Positions 45,279 to 53,506 of a stretch of DNA of 64,000 bases are shown in pieces. The position numbers were made by a program, and so were the translations under genes. This stretch comes from Citrobacter amalonaticus Y19 (GTDB lineage: Bacteria; Pseudomonadota; Gammaproteobacteria; Enterobacterales; Enterobacteriaceae): the NCBI RefSeq assembly GCF_000981805.1, contig NZ_CP011132.1:2666001-2730000 (forward strand), written 5' to 3'. The stretch's first letter is position 1, and every line of letters starts with the position of its first letter. Under the pieces are notes generated by a model. It saw only the letters and a list, made by a program, of their open reading frames with translations. It made no database searches and was not told the origin of the DNA.

Positions 45279-46469
45279 ATGTCCCTTAATGCACGTCAGG
45301 TAGATACATCCAAACCCAGAGAAAAAATCTATAAGCTAGCGGATGGCGGTGGATTGTATCTCCAAGTCAATCCTAACGGTTCAAAGTACTGGCGTATGAA
45401 ATATCGATTCTCCGGGAAAGAGAAAAAGTTGTCATTTGGGATCTATCCAGACATATCACTTGCAGAAGCTCGCACTAAACGAGATGAAGCTAGAAAGGTA
45501 TTGGCAAGTGATAAGGATCCCGGTGAGGTCAAAAAAGCCGAGCTGTTAGCTAAAAAGCTCTCGATTACTAACACCTTTGAAGCAATAGCTCTCGAGTGGT
45601 ACGACGCAAAAGTATCTGGCTGGTCAAAAAATTATGCAGACTACGTTAAGCGAGCTTTTAATAATAATGTCTTCCCCTATCTAGGCCCCCAGCCAGTGAA
45701 TGAAATTAAGCCGCTGGAGCTTTTGTCTGTATTGCAACGAATGGAAAAGCGAGGAGCAGCAGAGCTTGCTAGCAAAGTGCGCCAGCGTTGTAGTGAGGTT
45801 TTTCGCTACGCGATTGTTACTGGTCGTGCCGAATACAACCCAGCGGCTGATCTTGGTAGCGCTTTGCAAAGCCATGAGAAACAGCACTATCCATTTCTTA
45901 ACGCCGCAGAACTGCCTGATTTTTTGCACAAGCTATCAAATTACTCTGGAAGTCTTATTACACTTCTCGCTACCCGGCTGCTCATGCTGACAGGGTTAAG
46001 AACAGTAGAGTTACGTCTGGCTGAATGGAAAGAAATCGACTTCGATAATCGAATCTGGGAAATACCCAAAACCAGAATGAAAATGAAACGTCCTCATGTT
46101 GTCCCATTATCAACTCAATCCTTGAGAGCCCTTCGTCAATTGGGAGAACTAACAGGGAACTATCAGCTTATTTTTGCAGGACGAAACGATGTTAACAAAG
46201 CGATGAGTGAAGCCAGCATCAATATGGTTATAAAAAGGATTGGTTACGATAAGAGAGCAACCGGGCATGGTTTTCGCCACACCATGAGTACCATTTTGCA
46301 TGAACAGGGCTTTAATACTGCGTGGATCGAAACTCAACTTGCCCACGTGGATAAGAACAGTATTCGCGGGACTTACAACCATGCGCAATACCTTGATGGC
46401 AGGCGTGAAATGATGCAGTGGTATGGAGATTTTATTGATAGCCTAAAAAGTGCAAATACAACAGCATAA
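45279..46469 (+). CDS. Tyrosine site-specific integrase (P4/DUF4102 type)
   Basis: A 396-residue integrase. The N-terminal arm-binding domain is MSLNARQVDTSKPREKIYKL with DGGGLYLQVNPNGSKYW; the core-binding domain spans about 100-190. The catalytic domain shows Arg in LTGLRTVELRLAEW, HGFRHTMSTILHEQG and a Tyr in RGTYNHAQYLDGR. It sits directly after argW and reads away from it, the usual layout for an element integrated in a tRNA 3' end. The start at 45279 follows GAGG; 45267 is possible. Confidence 0.95.
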   Translation: MSLNARQVDTSKPREKIYKLADGGGLYLQVNPNGSKYWRMKYRFSGKEKKLSFGIYPDISLAEARTKRDEARKVLASDKDPGEVKKAELLAKKLSITNTFEAIALEWYDAKVSGWSKNYADYVKRAFNNNVFPYLGPQPVNEIKPLELLSVLQRMEKRGAAELASKVRQRCSEVFRYAIVTGRAEYNPAADLGSALQSHEKQHYPFLNAAELPDFLHKLSNYSGSLITLLATRLLMLTGLRTVELRLAEWKEIDFDNRIWEIPKTRMKMKRPHVVPLSTQSLRALRQLGELTGNYQLIFAGRNDVNKAMSEASINMVIKRIGYDKRATGHGFRHTMSTILHEQGFNTAWIETQLAHVDKNSIRGTYNHAQYLDGRREMMQWYGDFIDSLKSANTTA

Positions 46470-46677
46470 AACTTGTATCTTTCCTGGTGCGGTGATTAAC
46501 GGAACCACCTGTTGTTTTTTCTATCTCTGGGCACCGTTCAGTTGGTATCTGCCGAATACCTGTTGTCCATTGATTAACCGTTGGCGAAGAGACGCCTAAG
46601 TTCCGGGACATTGCCGCTTGTCCACCAACCATCCTGTATGCCTCCCGGATTGCATCAAGGCTACTTTTTTGTTTCAC
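46432..46677 (-). CDS. Cro/YdaS-like phage regulator
   Basis: An 81-residue protein from a GTG start (AGGA nine bases upstream). It contains the helix-turn-helix AYRMVGGQAAMSRNLGVSSPTVNQW and IPTERCPEIEKTTGGSV, the form of YdaS/Cro-like proteins that recognise phage operators. It is divergent from the CI-like gene at 46779 with operator repeats between, and its 3' end overlaps the integrase 3' end by 38 bp in antisense. Confidence 0.8.
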   Translation of the reverse strand: MKQKSSLDAIREAYRMVGGQAAMSRNLGVSSPTVNQWTTGIRQIPTERCPEIEKTTGGSVNHRTRKDTSFMLLYLHFLGYQ

Positions 46678-46710
46678 GAGTAAAGTTCCTATATTTCTAC
46701 ACAAGCATGA

Positions 46711-46778
46711 ATTAGGCGAAACCTAATGAAAGATAAATAGGAATTGCCTAATTGAATTATTATGAGGATTATTAGGCA
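46711..46778. promoter_or_regulatory. Phage-type operators with TTAGGC half-sites
   Basis: ATTAGGCGAAACCTAAT (46711-46727) is a dyad; TTGCCTAAT (46744-46752) and ATTAGGCAA (46770-46778) are inverted copies. They lie between the divergent Cro-like and CI-like genes and overlap the likely promoters. Confidence 0.7.
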
Positions 46779-47255
46779 ATGCTTAGCGGTAAAGATTTGG
46801 GCCGAGCCATCGAGCAGGCCATCGATAAGAAGATTGCAATGGGGTCTGCCAAAAGTAAGGCGGAAGTTGCACGTCATTTTAAAATCAAGCCCCCATCAAT
46901 CCATGACTGGATCAATAAGGGATCGATATCAAAGGAAAAATTGCCAGAGCTATGGAATTACTTTTCTGATGTTGTAGGCTCTGAACATTGGGGATTGAAA
47001 GGATATCCTATCAGTTGCGATCACCATCAGATAACAGAGGTATCTGATGAAATTGGCTCCCTTGACAAACTTTACAGTAAAGCTTCTTCGGAAAAGCAGG
47101 CTATTGTTGATTTCATCTTACTTGAAGAAGGGAAAGAAGCCCCCGGCTGGGCTGATAGCGACGCACGTGCATATGTTGACTCACTAGAACTGAAGGTAAG
47201 GAGATGGTCAGAACAAAGTGATAACGGGAAAAAGCCGAAGAAAGCCAGAGCTTAG
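46779..47255 (+). CDS. CI-like phage repressor lacking the S24 peptidase domain
   Basis: A 158-residue protein. The N-terminal DNA-binding domain begins MLSGKDLGRAIEQAIDKKIA and continues KSKAEVARHFKIKPPSIHDW and SEHWGLKGYP, close to lambdoid CI/C2-type repressors. The C-terminal 75 residues (EIGSLDKLYSKASSEKQAIV...) lack the Ser-Lys autopeptidase found in full-length relatives. It may be a non-inducible repressor like those of satellite or cryptic elements. The following 180 bp separates it from the HsdR-N-like gene. Confidence 0.82.
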   Translation: MLSGKDLGRAIEQAIDKKIAMGSAKSKAEVARHFKIKPPSIHDWINKGSISKEKLPELWNYFSDVVGSEHWGLKGYPISCDHHQITEVSDEIGSLDKLYSKASSEKQAIVDFILLEEGKEAPGWADSDARAYVDSLELKVRRWSEQSDNGKKPKKARA

Positions 47256-47421
47256 ACTTGTATGGTCAGATGGGAAACTCTTGTAAGCCATCCCTATGCT
47301 GAAGACTAAGCCCCAATTAACTTGCATATCTATACGCGTGGGAATGCGGGTCTCCTTACCTCCGCAACGTTTGGATTTGCTTTGATTTAACAGCAGGTTT
47401 TCATTTTTGCATGGAGGATGC

Positions 47422-48576
47422 ATGGAAAACTTTAAAACACGCCTTAAAAACCATATTGAGCATGTTAAAAAGGTTAGAGAGCATTGCACTACTGAAGAGA
47501 CAACAAAGCAGGCTTTAATTTTACCTTTTTTAGATATATTGGGGTTTAATGCTTACGACCCACAAAAAGTAAAAGCTGAATATGGTGCAGACTTTCCTGG
47601 CGTAAAATCTGGAGAGCGTGTTGATTATGCCTTGTTTTGCCAAGGCGTTCCGGTCATGTTCATTGAAGCAAAAAGTTGTAAAGAAAAAATTGACAACCAT
47701 TGCCCGCAATTATCCCGATATTTTAATTCCACCCCCGAAGTTACAATTTCGGCTATAACCAATGGTGTTGAATGGCGTTTTTTCACGGACCTTAATGAAA
47801 AAAACATAATGGATTCAACACCATTCTTGCGGATAATGATGGATGACATTAAAGATTCCGATGCAGAGCAGCTATTTAGATTTCGGCACGATAAGTTTAA
47901 GCCTGAAGCTCTAAGAACGCTTGCGGAAGAGAGTGTCTACATATCTGCTTTTGTGAAAGTCGTTAGCACCAGTCTCAGGGAAGTTGACCATGAGTTTGTA
48001 AGGTATGTTGCCGGACGTGCAAACATTGGACGTCAATTAAACCAGAGATTTATCGAAACTATTACACCATTAGTCAGGCAGGCCGTTGAACGGTCAGTAA
48101 GTGAAATGGTCGTGTCTGGGCTGTCATCAAGAACCCCTTACCCTAGCGTAGCTCCATCTAATAATGATGTTGAAAGCATCACCGTTGATGAACATGCGGA
48201 CATCGTTGATTCAGAAAACCCCAATATAGTAACAACTTACAATGAACGGATTTTATTAGAGAAAATAACCTCAATCACTGGGCCTGAGTACGATCTGCAA
48301 GCTAAGGATACAGAGTCATACTATTCTATTCTTTTCCAAGGTAAAACTAACCGTTGGTTGATTCGTTATTACGATAAGAAGAATCGTTCTTCAATTCAAT
48401 TACCTATTGATATAAGCGAAATAGCGGGTAATGAAATAAAGAGGGCGGGACTAGAATATGATAACAACAGGATTTTTATAGATAATCCAGAAGATGTGTT
48501 AAGAATTTCAGGCTTAATTCTTGATTCCTTGCTGTATGTACAAAACGACGAAAACTTTAGAAAACGACGCACCTAA
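47422..48576 (+). CDS. HsdR-N-terminal (PD-(D/E)xK nuclease-fold) domain protein
   Basis: A 384-residue protein. Residues about 15-120 match the type I restriction HsdR N-terminal nuclease domain: TTEETTKQALILPFLDILGF, VKAEYGADFPG, then the metal site GERVDYALFCQGVPVMFIEAKSC, where Asp and E-x-K line up as catalytic residues, and ISAITNGVEWRFFTDL. No helicase follows, so this is a stand-alone nuclease-fold protein. The C-terminal part (from about 245) is unrecognised. It starts after GGAGG, sits right behind the repressor gene and has a terminator, a position often used by lysogenic-conversion or defence genes. A Ser/Lys-rich low-GC composition sets it apart from the core. Confidence 0.8.
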   Translation: MENFKTRLKNHIEHVKKVREHCTTEETTKQALILPFLDILGFNAYDPQKVKAEYGADFPGVKSGERVDYALFCQGVPVMFIEAKSCKEKIDNHCPQLSRYFNSTPEVTISAITNGVEWRFFTDLNEKNIMDSTPFLRIMMDDIKDSDAEQLFRFRHDKFKPEALRTLAEESVYISAFVKVVSTSLREVDHEFVRYVAGRANIGRQLNQRFIETITPLVRQAVERSVSEMVVSGLSSRTPYPSVAPSNNDVESITVDEHADIVDSENPNIVTTYNERILLEKITSITGPEYDLQAKDTESYYSILFQGKTNRWLIRYYDKKNRSSIQLPIDISEIAGNEIKRAGLEYDNNRIFIDNPEDVLRISGLILDSLLYVQNDENFRKRRT

Positions 48577-48608
48577 CCTGCATCATTCCCTCTCTTCATC
48601 CAAAATAT

Positions 48609-48632
48609 ATCCCGCTTAGGCGGGATTTTTTA
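48609..48632 (+). terminator. Terminator after the HsdR-N-like gene
   Basis: ATCCCGC / GCGGGAT stem with loop TTAG followed by TTTTTTATT. Confidence 0.88.
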
Positions 48633-48659
48633 TTTCCCCTTACTGGCAGCCAAAAACAA

Positions 48660-48704
48660 AATAATAGGCTTTGCCTATTATCGAAAAGTTAGACATAACC
48701 TAAC
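48660..48704. promoter_or_regulatory. Second cluster of phage-type dyads
   Basis: ATAATAGGCTTTGCCTATTAT (48661-48681) and GTTAGACATAACCTAAC (48688-48704) are inverted repeats that share the TAGGC/CCTAA core of the operators at 46711-46778, although no repressor gene lies beside them now. Confidence 0.55.
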
Positions 48705-49540
48705 ATCAATTTGTCACCAGCGAACAGACCGAAACAAATCACCATCCAGACGACCATTCGTTGAACGGCAGAAGTCATGCCGTAGCGCTCTTTAACAATC
48801 AGGACTAGGCTATCACATAACTACAATTCGGGGTGCCGTCGAATGCTTCGCAAACCCGTTAGAACCGGAATGCAAGGTCGGGATGTGAAAAATGATTTAT
48901 TCCAGCCTCTTCACGTGAGGGGGTTGGGCTGAAGCAGGTGCATCTTTGTTATGGTGTACTACATACGCGGCAACCTTACGATGGAAAATATAAAGTAAAA
49001 ATAATTAACTTCAGCTCTTGACGGTTAAGACGGTTACTCAGTCCATCATGGGCTGAGCTTTACCACTTGCGTTCTTTTTTGTAGATGGTGCCGGTCGTTT
49101 GTATACCAGAGTCATTTTATTAATTAATATCTGAAAAACGACCCAAGTGAATGATGCCATAAAGCGATATTGTTTTCTTAATATTCCCCAGATCACAACT
49201 CGGCGGAAGAAAACCACACTGTATGCCCCCCAAGGCATCCTCACCCTATCCCCCAGATAATTTGACAGACCAATAACTTGGGCCCCAACTCTCTCGGCTT
49301 TACTTGAATTTTGAAACCAATACTCAAATTTCAATACAAACTATAAGAGGCTTCATCTTTACTATAAAAAATGTGAGAACAGCGGCAATATAGACAATTA
49401 ATATCAGTAAAGGTTTTTATAATGTGGTTATTGATTGATAGCAAACAAACTTTTGACAAAATAATTTAATTAACTATTGCATGAAAAAACAAAACCATGA
49501 ATGATGCGAAAAATTGTTCATTCGATTACTAACGGAGTTA
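48705..49540. other. Gene-poor interval before the serine recombinase
   Basis: No convincing gene. On the minus strand a 29-codon hydrophobic peptide can be read from 48778 to 48689, beginning MTSAVQRMVVWMVICFGLFA. A 98-codon minus-strand frame at 49038-49334 starts with TTG, lacks a ribosome site and looks unreal. The last 150 bp before 49541 is AT-rich and probably holds the recombinase promoter. Confidence 0.6.
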
Positions 49541-51100
49541 ATGTTGTCTGCTTCAGAAGATAAAGTCATATACGCAGCCGAATATGTCAGGATGTCTACA
49601 GAACATCAAAAATATTCTCAGGACAATCAGTCAGCCTACATTCATGAATACGCTGCACGGCATAATATAGTCATTAAACACAGCTATAACGACGCAGGTA
49701 AGAGCGGATTAAATTTGTCTGGTAGAGTCGGGCTTCAGTCATTACTGGATGATGTTATCAACCACAGAATCAATATATCTGTTGTTCTTGTTTATGATGT
49801 CAGCAGGTTTGGACGATTTCAGGATACAGACGAAGCCGGCCACTACAGCCATTTGATTCAACAAAATGGTGTACGAATCATTTATTGTGCAGAGCCTTTT
49901 TCTGATGATAACCAGGAAATGAAAATGCTCGGACTTGCATTTTCAAGATACGGTGCGGCAAGCTACAGCCGTAACTTATCAGAGAAAGTTTTCTTAGGGC
50001 AGGCTAATTTAATCAGGAAAGGTTTTCATCAGGGAGGCATGCCAGGTTATGGGTTGCGGCGTATGCTTATTGATGAAAACCGGGTTGAGAAGGGCAAACT
50101 CGAGTTTGGTCAGCGTAAGAGTATCCAGACGGATCGTGTTATTCTTGTTCCCGGCCCTGAGAATGAAGTAAATATTGTAAACAAGATATTTGACATGTTT
50201 AACCTGGAGGCAAAACCAGAGCGAGTTATTGCATCTGAGCTCAATCGAAATAAAATCATTGCTGATAACGACACTGAATGGACAAGAGGGAAAATCCATC
50301 AGATACTCACAAACGAAAAATACATTGGAAATAACGTTTATAATAAAAAATCTTTTAAGCTCAAGAAGAAACACGTCATCAATCCTGAAGATAAATGGAT
50401 CCGATATGACGGGGCGTATGAGCCTATAGTTAGCGTGGAGAAATTTAATCTTGCCAGAGAAATCATCAAAAACCGCTCGATCGTTTTATCTGAAGACGAA
50501 TTACTTGAAAAACTTCACTCGCTACTAATAAAAAAAGGCAGACTTTCAGGATTACTGATAGATGAAGAAGAATTATTGCCCTCCAGCAGTGTATACCGTG
50601 CCCGCTTTGGCAGTCTGCTGAGAGTCTATCAGTTGGTAGGATACAACCCAAAAGAGGATTACTCATGGCTGGAAACAAAAAAATATTTACAGGGCATCAA
50701 TAGAAAAATATCTGATAGTTTAATCGAAAATATATATCTCTCTGATGGCTGGGTAAGTGATACCTGCGATAACGGCTTGTTGAATATCAATGACGAATTT
50801 ACGTTATTTATTCAGGCGATCCGGTGCCAGAAGAAGCAAACTGGGGGTCTAAGATGGAAGATAAACTTTCACCATACACTCACCCCTGATATCAGCATTG
50901 CTGCTCGCATGGATAGTTTGAACACTTCGATTATAGATTATTATATATTTCCATCAATAGACTTATTGCTAAATGATAAAGAGTTAAAAGAGCAAAACCA
51001 TTTCAGTTTTGACATGTACCGTTTTGATGATTTGCACCCACTCTACCGTCTGGTTAAACGAACAAAGCTAAAGGAAATCATTGATGAACCTAAAAGATGA
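49541..51100 (+). CDS. Large serine recombinase
   Basis: A 519-residue recombinase. The catalytic resolvase domain (about 1-150) begins AAEYVRMSTEHQKYSQDNQS, with the nucleophile Ser in VRMSTEHQ; VYDVSRFGRFQDTDEAGHY is the second motif. The Recombinase domain follows (YGLRRMLIDE, WTRGKIHQILTNEKYIGNNVYNKK). The C-terminal third lacks a clear zinc-ribbon Cys set. Low GC content sets it apart from the core genome. Its end overlaps the start of a ParB-like gene by 17 bp, so the two are translationally coupled. ATG 49541 follows GGAG closely; a TTG at 49514 is in frame upstream. Confidence 0.93.
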   Translation: MLSASEDKVIYAAEYVRMSTEHQKYSQDNQSAYIHEYAARHNIVIKHSYNDAGKSGLNLSGRVGLQSLLDDVINHRINISVVLVYDVSRFGRFQDTDEAGHYSHLIQQNGVRIIYCAEPFSDDNQEMKMLGLAFSRYGAASYSRNLSEKVFLGQANLIRKGFHQGGMPGYGLRRMLIDENRVEKGKLEFGQRKSIQTDRVILVPGPENEVNIVNKIFDMFNLEAKPERVIASELNRNKIIADNDTEWTRGKIHQILTNEKYIGNNVYNKKSFKLKKKHVINPEDKWIRYDGAYEPIVSVEKFNLAREIIKNRSIVLSEDELLEKLHSLLIKKGRLSGLLIDEEELLPSSSVYRARFGSLLRVYQLVGYNPKEDYSWLETKKYLQGINRKISDSLIENIYLSDGWVSDTCDNGLLNINDEFTLFIQAIRCQKKQTGGLRWKINFHHTLTPDISIAARMDSLNTSIIDYYIFPSIDLLLNDKELKEQNHFSFDMYRFDDLHPLYRLVKRTKLKEIIDEPKR

Positions 51101-51456
51101 AATAAAAATGATAGAAGTTGACAGTATATACATAGCAAATCCGAGAAAACGTGACAAATTCACTCATGAAGAAATAAAAAAGAACATACACCTGATCGGA
51201 CTTAAACGGCCTATCTCTGTTAGAAAGATCGCACATGAACACTATCAGTATGCACTGATATGTGGACAAGGCCGCCTGGAAGCATACCAACAATACGGGG
51301 AGAAACTCATTCCGGCCATTATTAAAAATGTGGATGAAGAAACAGGCCATTTAATGAGTCTGACAGAAAATATAGCCCGAAGAAATCCGAGATCTGCAGA
51401 ATCACTGGAAAACATTAAGCAATTAAAAAAAGATGGATTAACCGACAGAGAGATAG
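51084..51456 (+). pseudogene. ParB/RepB-like gene, 3' end cut off by IS5
   Basis: About 124 residues of genuine sequence remain. They start MNLKDEIKMIEVDSIYIANP and show ParB-N features: IGLKRPISVRKI, LICGQGRLEAYQQYG (box II, normally GERR/GHRR) and LTENIARRNPRSAESLENIKQL. The frame enters IS5 at 51457 and stops at 51479. Related proteins continue with a DNA-binding HTH, which is lost here; the sequence right of IS5 does not resume the frame. AAGGA upstream and overlap with the serine recombinase suggest that the two worked together. Confidence 0.85.
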
Positions 51457-52651
51457 GGAAGGTGCGAACAAGTCCCTGATATGAGATCATGTTTGTCATC
51501 TGGAGCCATGGAACAGGGTTCATCATGAGTCATCAACTTACCTTCGCCGACAGTGAATTCAGCAGTAAGCGCCGTCAGACCAGAAAAGAGATTTTCTTGT
51601 CCCGCATGGAGCAGATTCTGCCATGGCAAAACATGGTGGAAGTCATCGAGCCGTTTTACCCCAAGGCTGGTAATGGCCGGCGACCTTATCCGCTGGAAAC
51701 CATGCTACGCATTCACTGCATGCAGCATTGGTACAACCTGAGCGATGGCGCGATGGAAGATGCTCTGTACGAAATCGCCTCCATGCGTCTGTTTGCCCGG
51801 TTATCCCTGGATAGCGCCTTGCCGGACCGCACCACCATCATGAATTTCCGCCACCTGCTGGAGCAGCATCAACTGGCCCGCCAATTGTTCAAGACCATCA
51901 ATCGCTGGCTGGCCGAAGCAGGCGTCATGATGACTCAAGGCACCTTGGTCGATGCCACCATCATTGAGGCACCCAGCTCGACCAAGAACAAAGAGCAGCA
52001 ACGCGATCCGGAGATGCATCAGACCAAGAAAGGCAATCAGTGGCACTTTGGCATGAAGGCCCACATTGGTGTCGATGCCAAGAGTGGCCTGACCCACAGC
52101 CTAGTCACCACCGCGGCCAACGAGCATGACCTCAATCAGCTGGGTAATCTGCTGCATGGAGAGGAGCAATTTGTCTCAGCCGATGCCGGCTACCAAGGGG
52201 CGCCACAGCGCGAGGAGCTGGCCGAGGTGGATGTGGACTGGCTGATCGCCGAGCGCCCCGGCAAGGTAAGAACCTTGAAACAGCATCCACGCAAGAACAA
52301 AACGGCCATCAACATCGAATACATGAAAGCCAGCATCCGGGCCAAGGTGGAGCACCCATTTCGCATCATCAAGCGACAGTTCGGCTTCGTGAAAGCCAGA
52401 TACAAGGGGTTGCTGAAAAACGATAACCAACTGGCGATGTTATTCACGCTGGCCAACCTGTTTCGGGTGGACCAAATGATACGTCAGTGGGAGAGATCTC
52501 ACTAAAAACTGGGGATAACGCCTTAAATGGCGAAGAAACGGTCTAAATAGGCTGATTCAAGGCATTTACGGGAGAAAAAATCGGCTCAAACATGAAGAAA
52601 TGAAATGACTGAGTCAGCCGAGAAGAATTTCCCCGCTTATTCGCACCTTCC
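51457..52651 (+). mobile_element. IS5, complete (1195 bp)
   Basis: The ends GGAAGGTGCGAA (from 51457) and TTCGCACCTTCC (to 52651) are inverted repeats and the length is exactly that of IS5. The 4 bp outside are ATAG on the left and CTTG on the right, so there is no 4-bp target duplication. Confidence 0.97.
51525..52505 (+). CDS. insH: IS5 transposase
   Basis: A 326-residue DDE transposase that begins MSHQLTFADSEFSSKRRQTR and ends MIRQWERSH, apparently identical or nearly so to IS5 InsH of E. coli. DDE-region stretches are GTLVDATIIEAPS, FVSADAGYQGAPQREEL and KVEHPFRIIKRQFGFVKARY. GC content is higher than in the flanks. The gene is intact and probably active. Confidence 0.97.
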   Translation: MSHQLTFADSEFSSKRRQTRKEIFLSRMEQILPWQNMVEVIEPFYPKAGNGRRPYPLETMLRIHCMQHWYNLSDGAMEDALYEIASMRLFARLSLDSALPDRTTIMNFRHLLEQHQLARQLFKTINRWLAEAGVMMTQGTLVDATIIEAPSSTKNKEQQRDPEMHQTKKGNQWHFGMKAHIGVDAKSGLTHSLVTTAANEHDLNQLGNLLHGEEQFVSADAGYQGAPQREELAEVDVDWLIAERPGKVRTLKQHPRKNKTAINIEYMKASIRAKVEHPFRIIKRQFGFVKARYKGLLKNDNQLAMLFTLANLFRVDQMIRQWERSH

Positions 52652-53237
52652 CTTGGTTAATAATAGATAAAAGCCAGGGTAACGTAGGGCCGAAAATCAG
52701 CTCAGATACTATCCGGCTTGGGCCCCCTCATCAGTTTGTGTGTAGATACAAGAACTGCCGTCGCCATCAATAACATTCAGCACTCTTCGGAAACTCTTCA
52801 ATTTTTTTTCAAAAAACTGGCTTCAAGTTATACAGTAAGTTCTTTGCCTTACTGGCTCCGCAATCACTGATTTGATACCTTACTGTCTTTTTCACCACTC
52901 ACATGATGCAGTGCATTCAGGTAAAAAGCATCCATCAGCAACAGTGATCCTTGGCAGATATTTCAATCTTAGTGCATGAAATATTCCGGTATTTATTGTT
53001 ATCCTTTTTAAGGAATAATTACTCGCATTTTTATTCCGCAGGTATGCAATACGAAGTCAGAACAGGCCGGGTCGGAGCTCTTCGTTCCTTCCCGGCTTTT
53101 TCTTGCCTGTTTCGCTCTGTCGGGATTACCGGCATGGACTGATCCCACAACCGTAGATATTTACAGTCCTCACGGCGGGACCTGTTCGGAGCCCTCCGGA
53201 TTGAAGTCGCCAAGAGGACTATGGTGCCGGGTCCGGT
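52652..53237. other. Non-coding interval between IS5 and the IS110-type element
   Basis: No supported gene in 586 bp. A terminator-like hairpin GCCGGG (53066-53071) / CCCGGC (53091-53096) followed by TTTTTTCTT is present. The stretch 53100-53237 is GC-richer and may be the remainder of another element. Confidence 0.5.
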
Positions 53238-53263
53238 CGTAAGCGATGAGATGGTCTTCCCCC

Positions 53264-53506
53264 ATATTGCAAGACGGCAGTCATAATGACAGTGACAGGT
53301 TTGCTTTCGTATATCCGGCCTGTTTTGAAGTGAATAGCTTCTGGCCTCGATGAATCATCCGCACATACCGTCCTTTACGCTTACACGGTTTTGATAGCCT
53401 CGTACAGTCGACAGGTTTTCGATATGCAGGTTTGACCTGTTTTTCATCATTTCTGCATTCTTCGCAATTTCAAGTTAGCTTTCATTGCACTAGCACAGAC
53501 AGTAAC
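53264..53506 (-). ncRNA. Putative bridge-RNA region of the IS110-type element
   Basis: The 243 bp downstream of the transposase and inside the inverted repeat has no reading frame. In the IS1111 subgroup the guide (bridge) RNA that pairs with target and donor DNA is encoded on this side. The exact ends and loops are not determined here; the call rests on position and emptiness. Confidence 0.4.

Noticed and set aside
48890..48940. Hairpin-like stretch CAGCC...GGGCTG near 48902-48932
   Set aside because: The arms pair imperfectly and no T-run follows, so it is not called as a terminator.
49038..49334. 98-codon minus-strand frame
   Set aside because: It starts with TTG, has no ribosome site, no recognisable family and a composition like translated non-coding DNA.
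52951..53142. 63-codon plus-strand frame
   Set aside because: Contains a terminator-like hairpin and no recognisable protein pattern.
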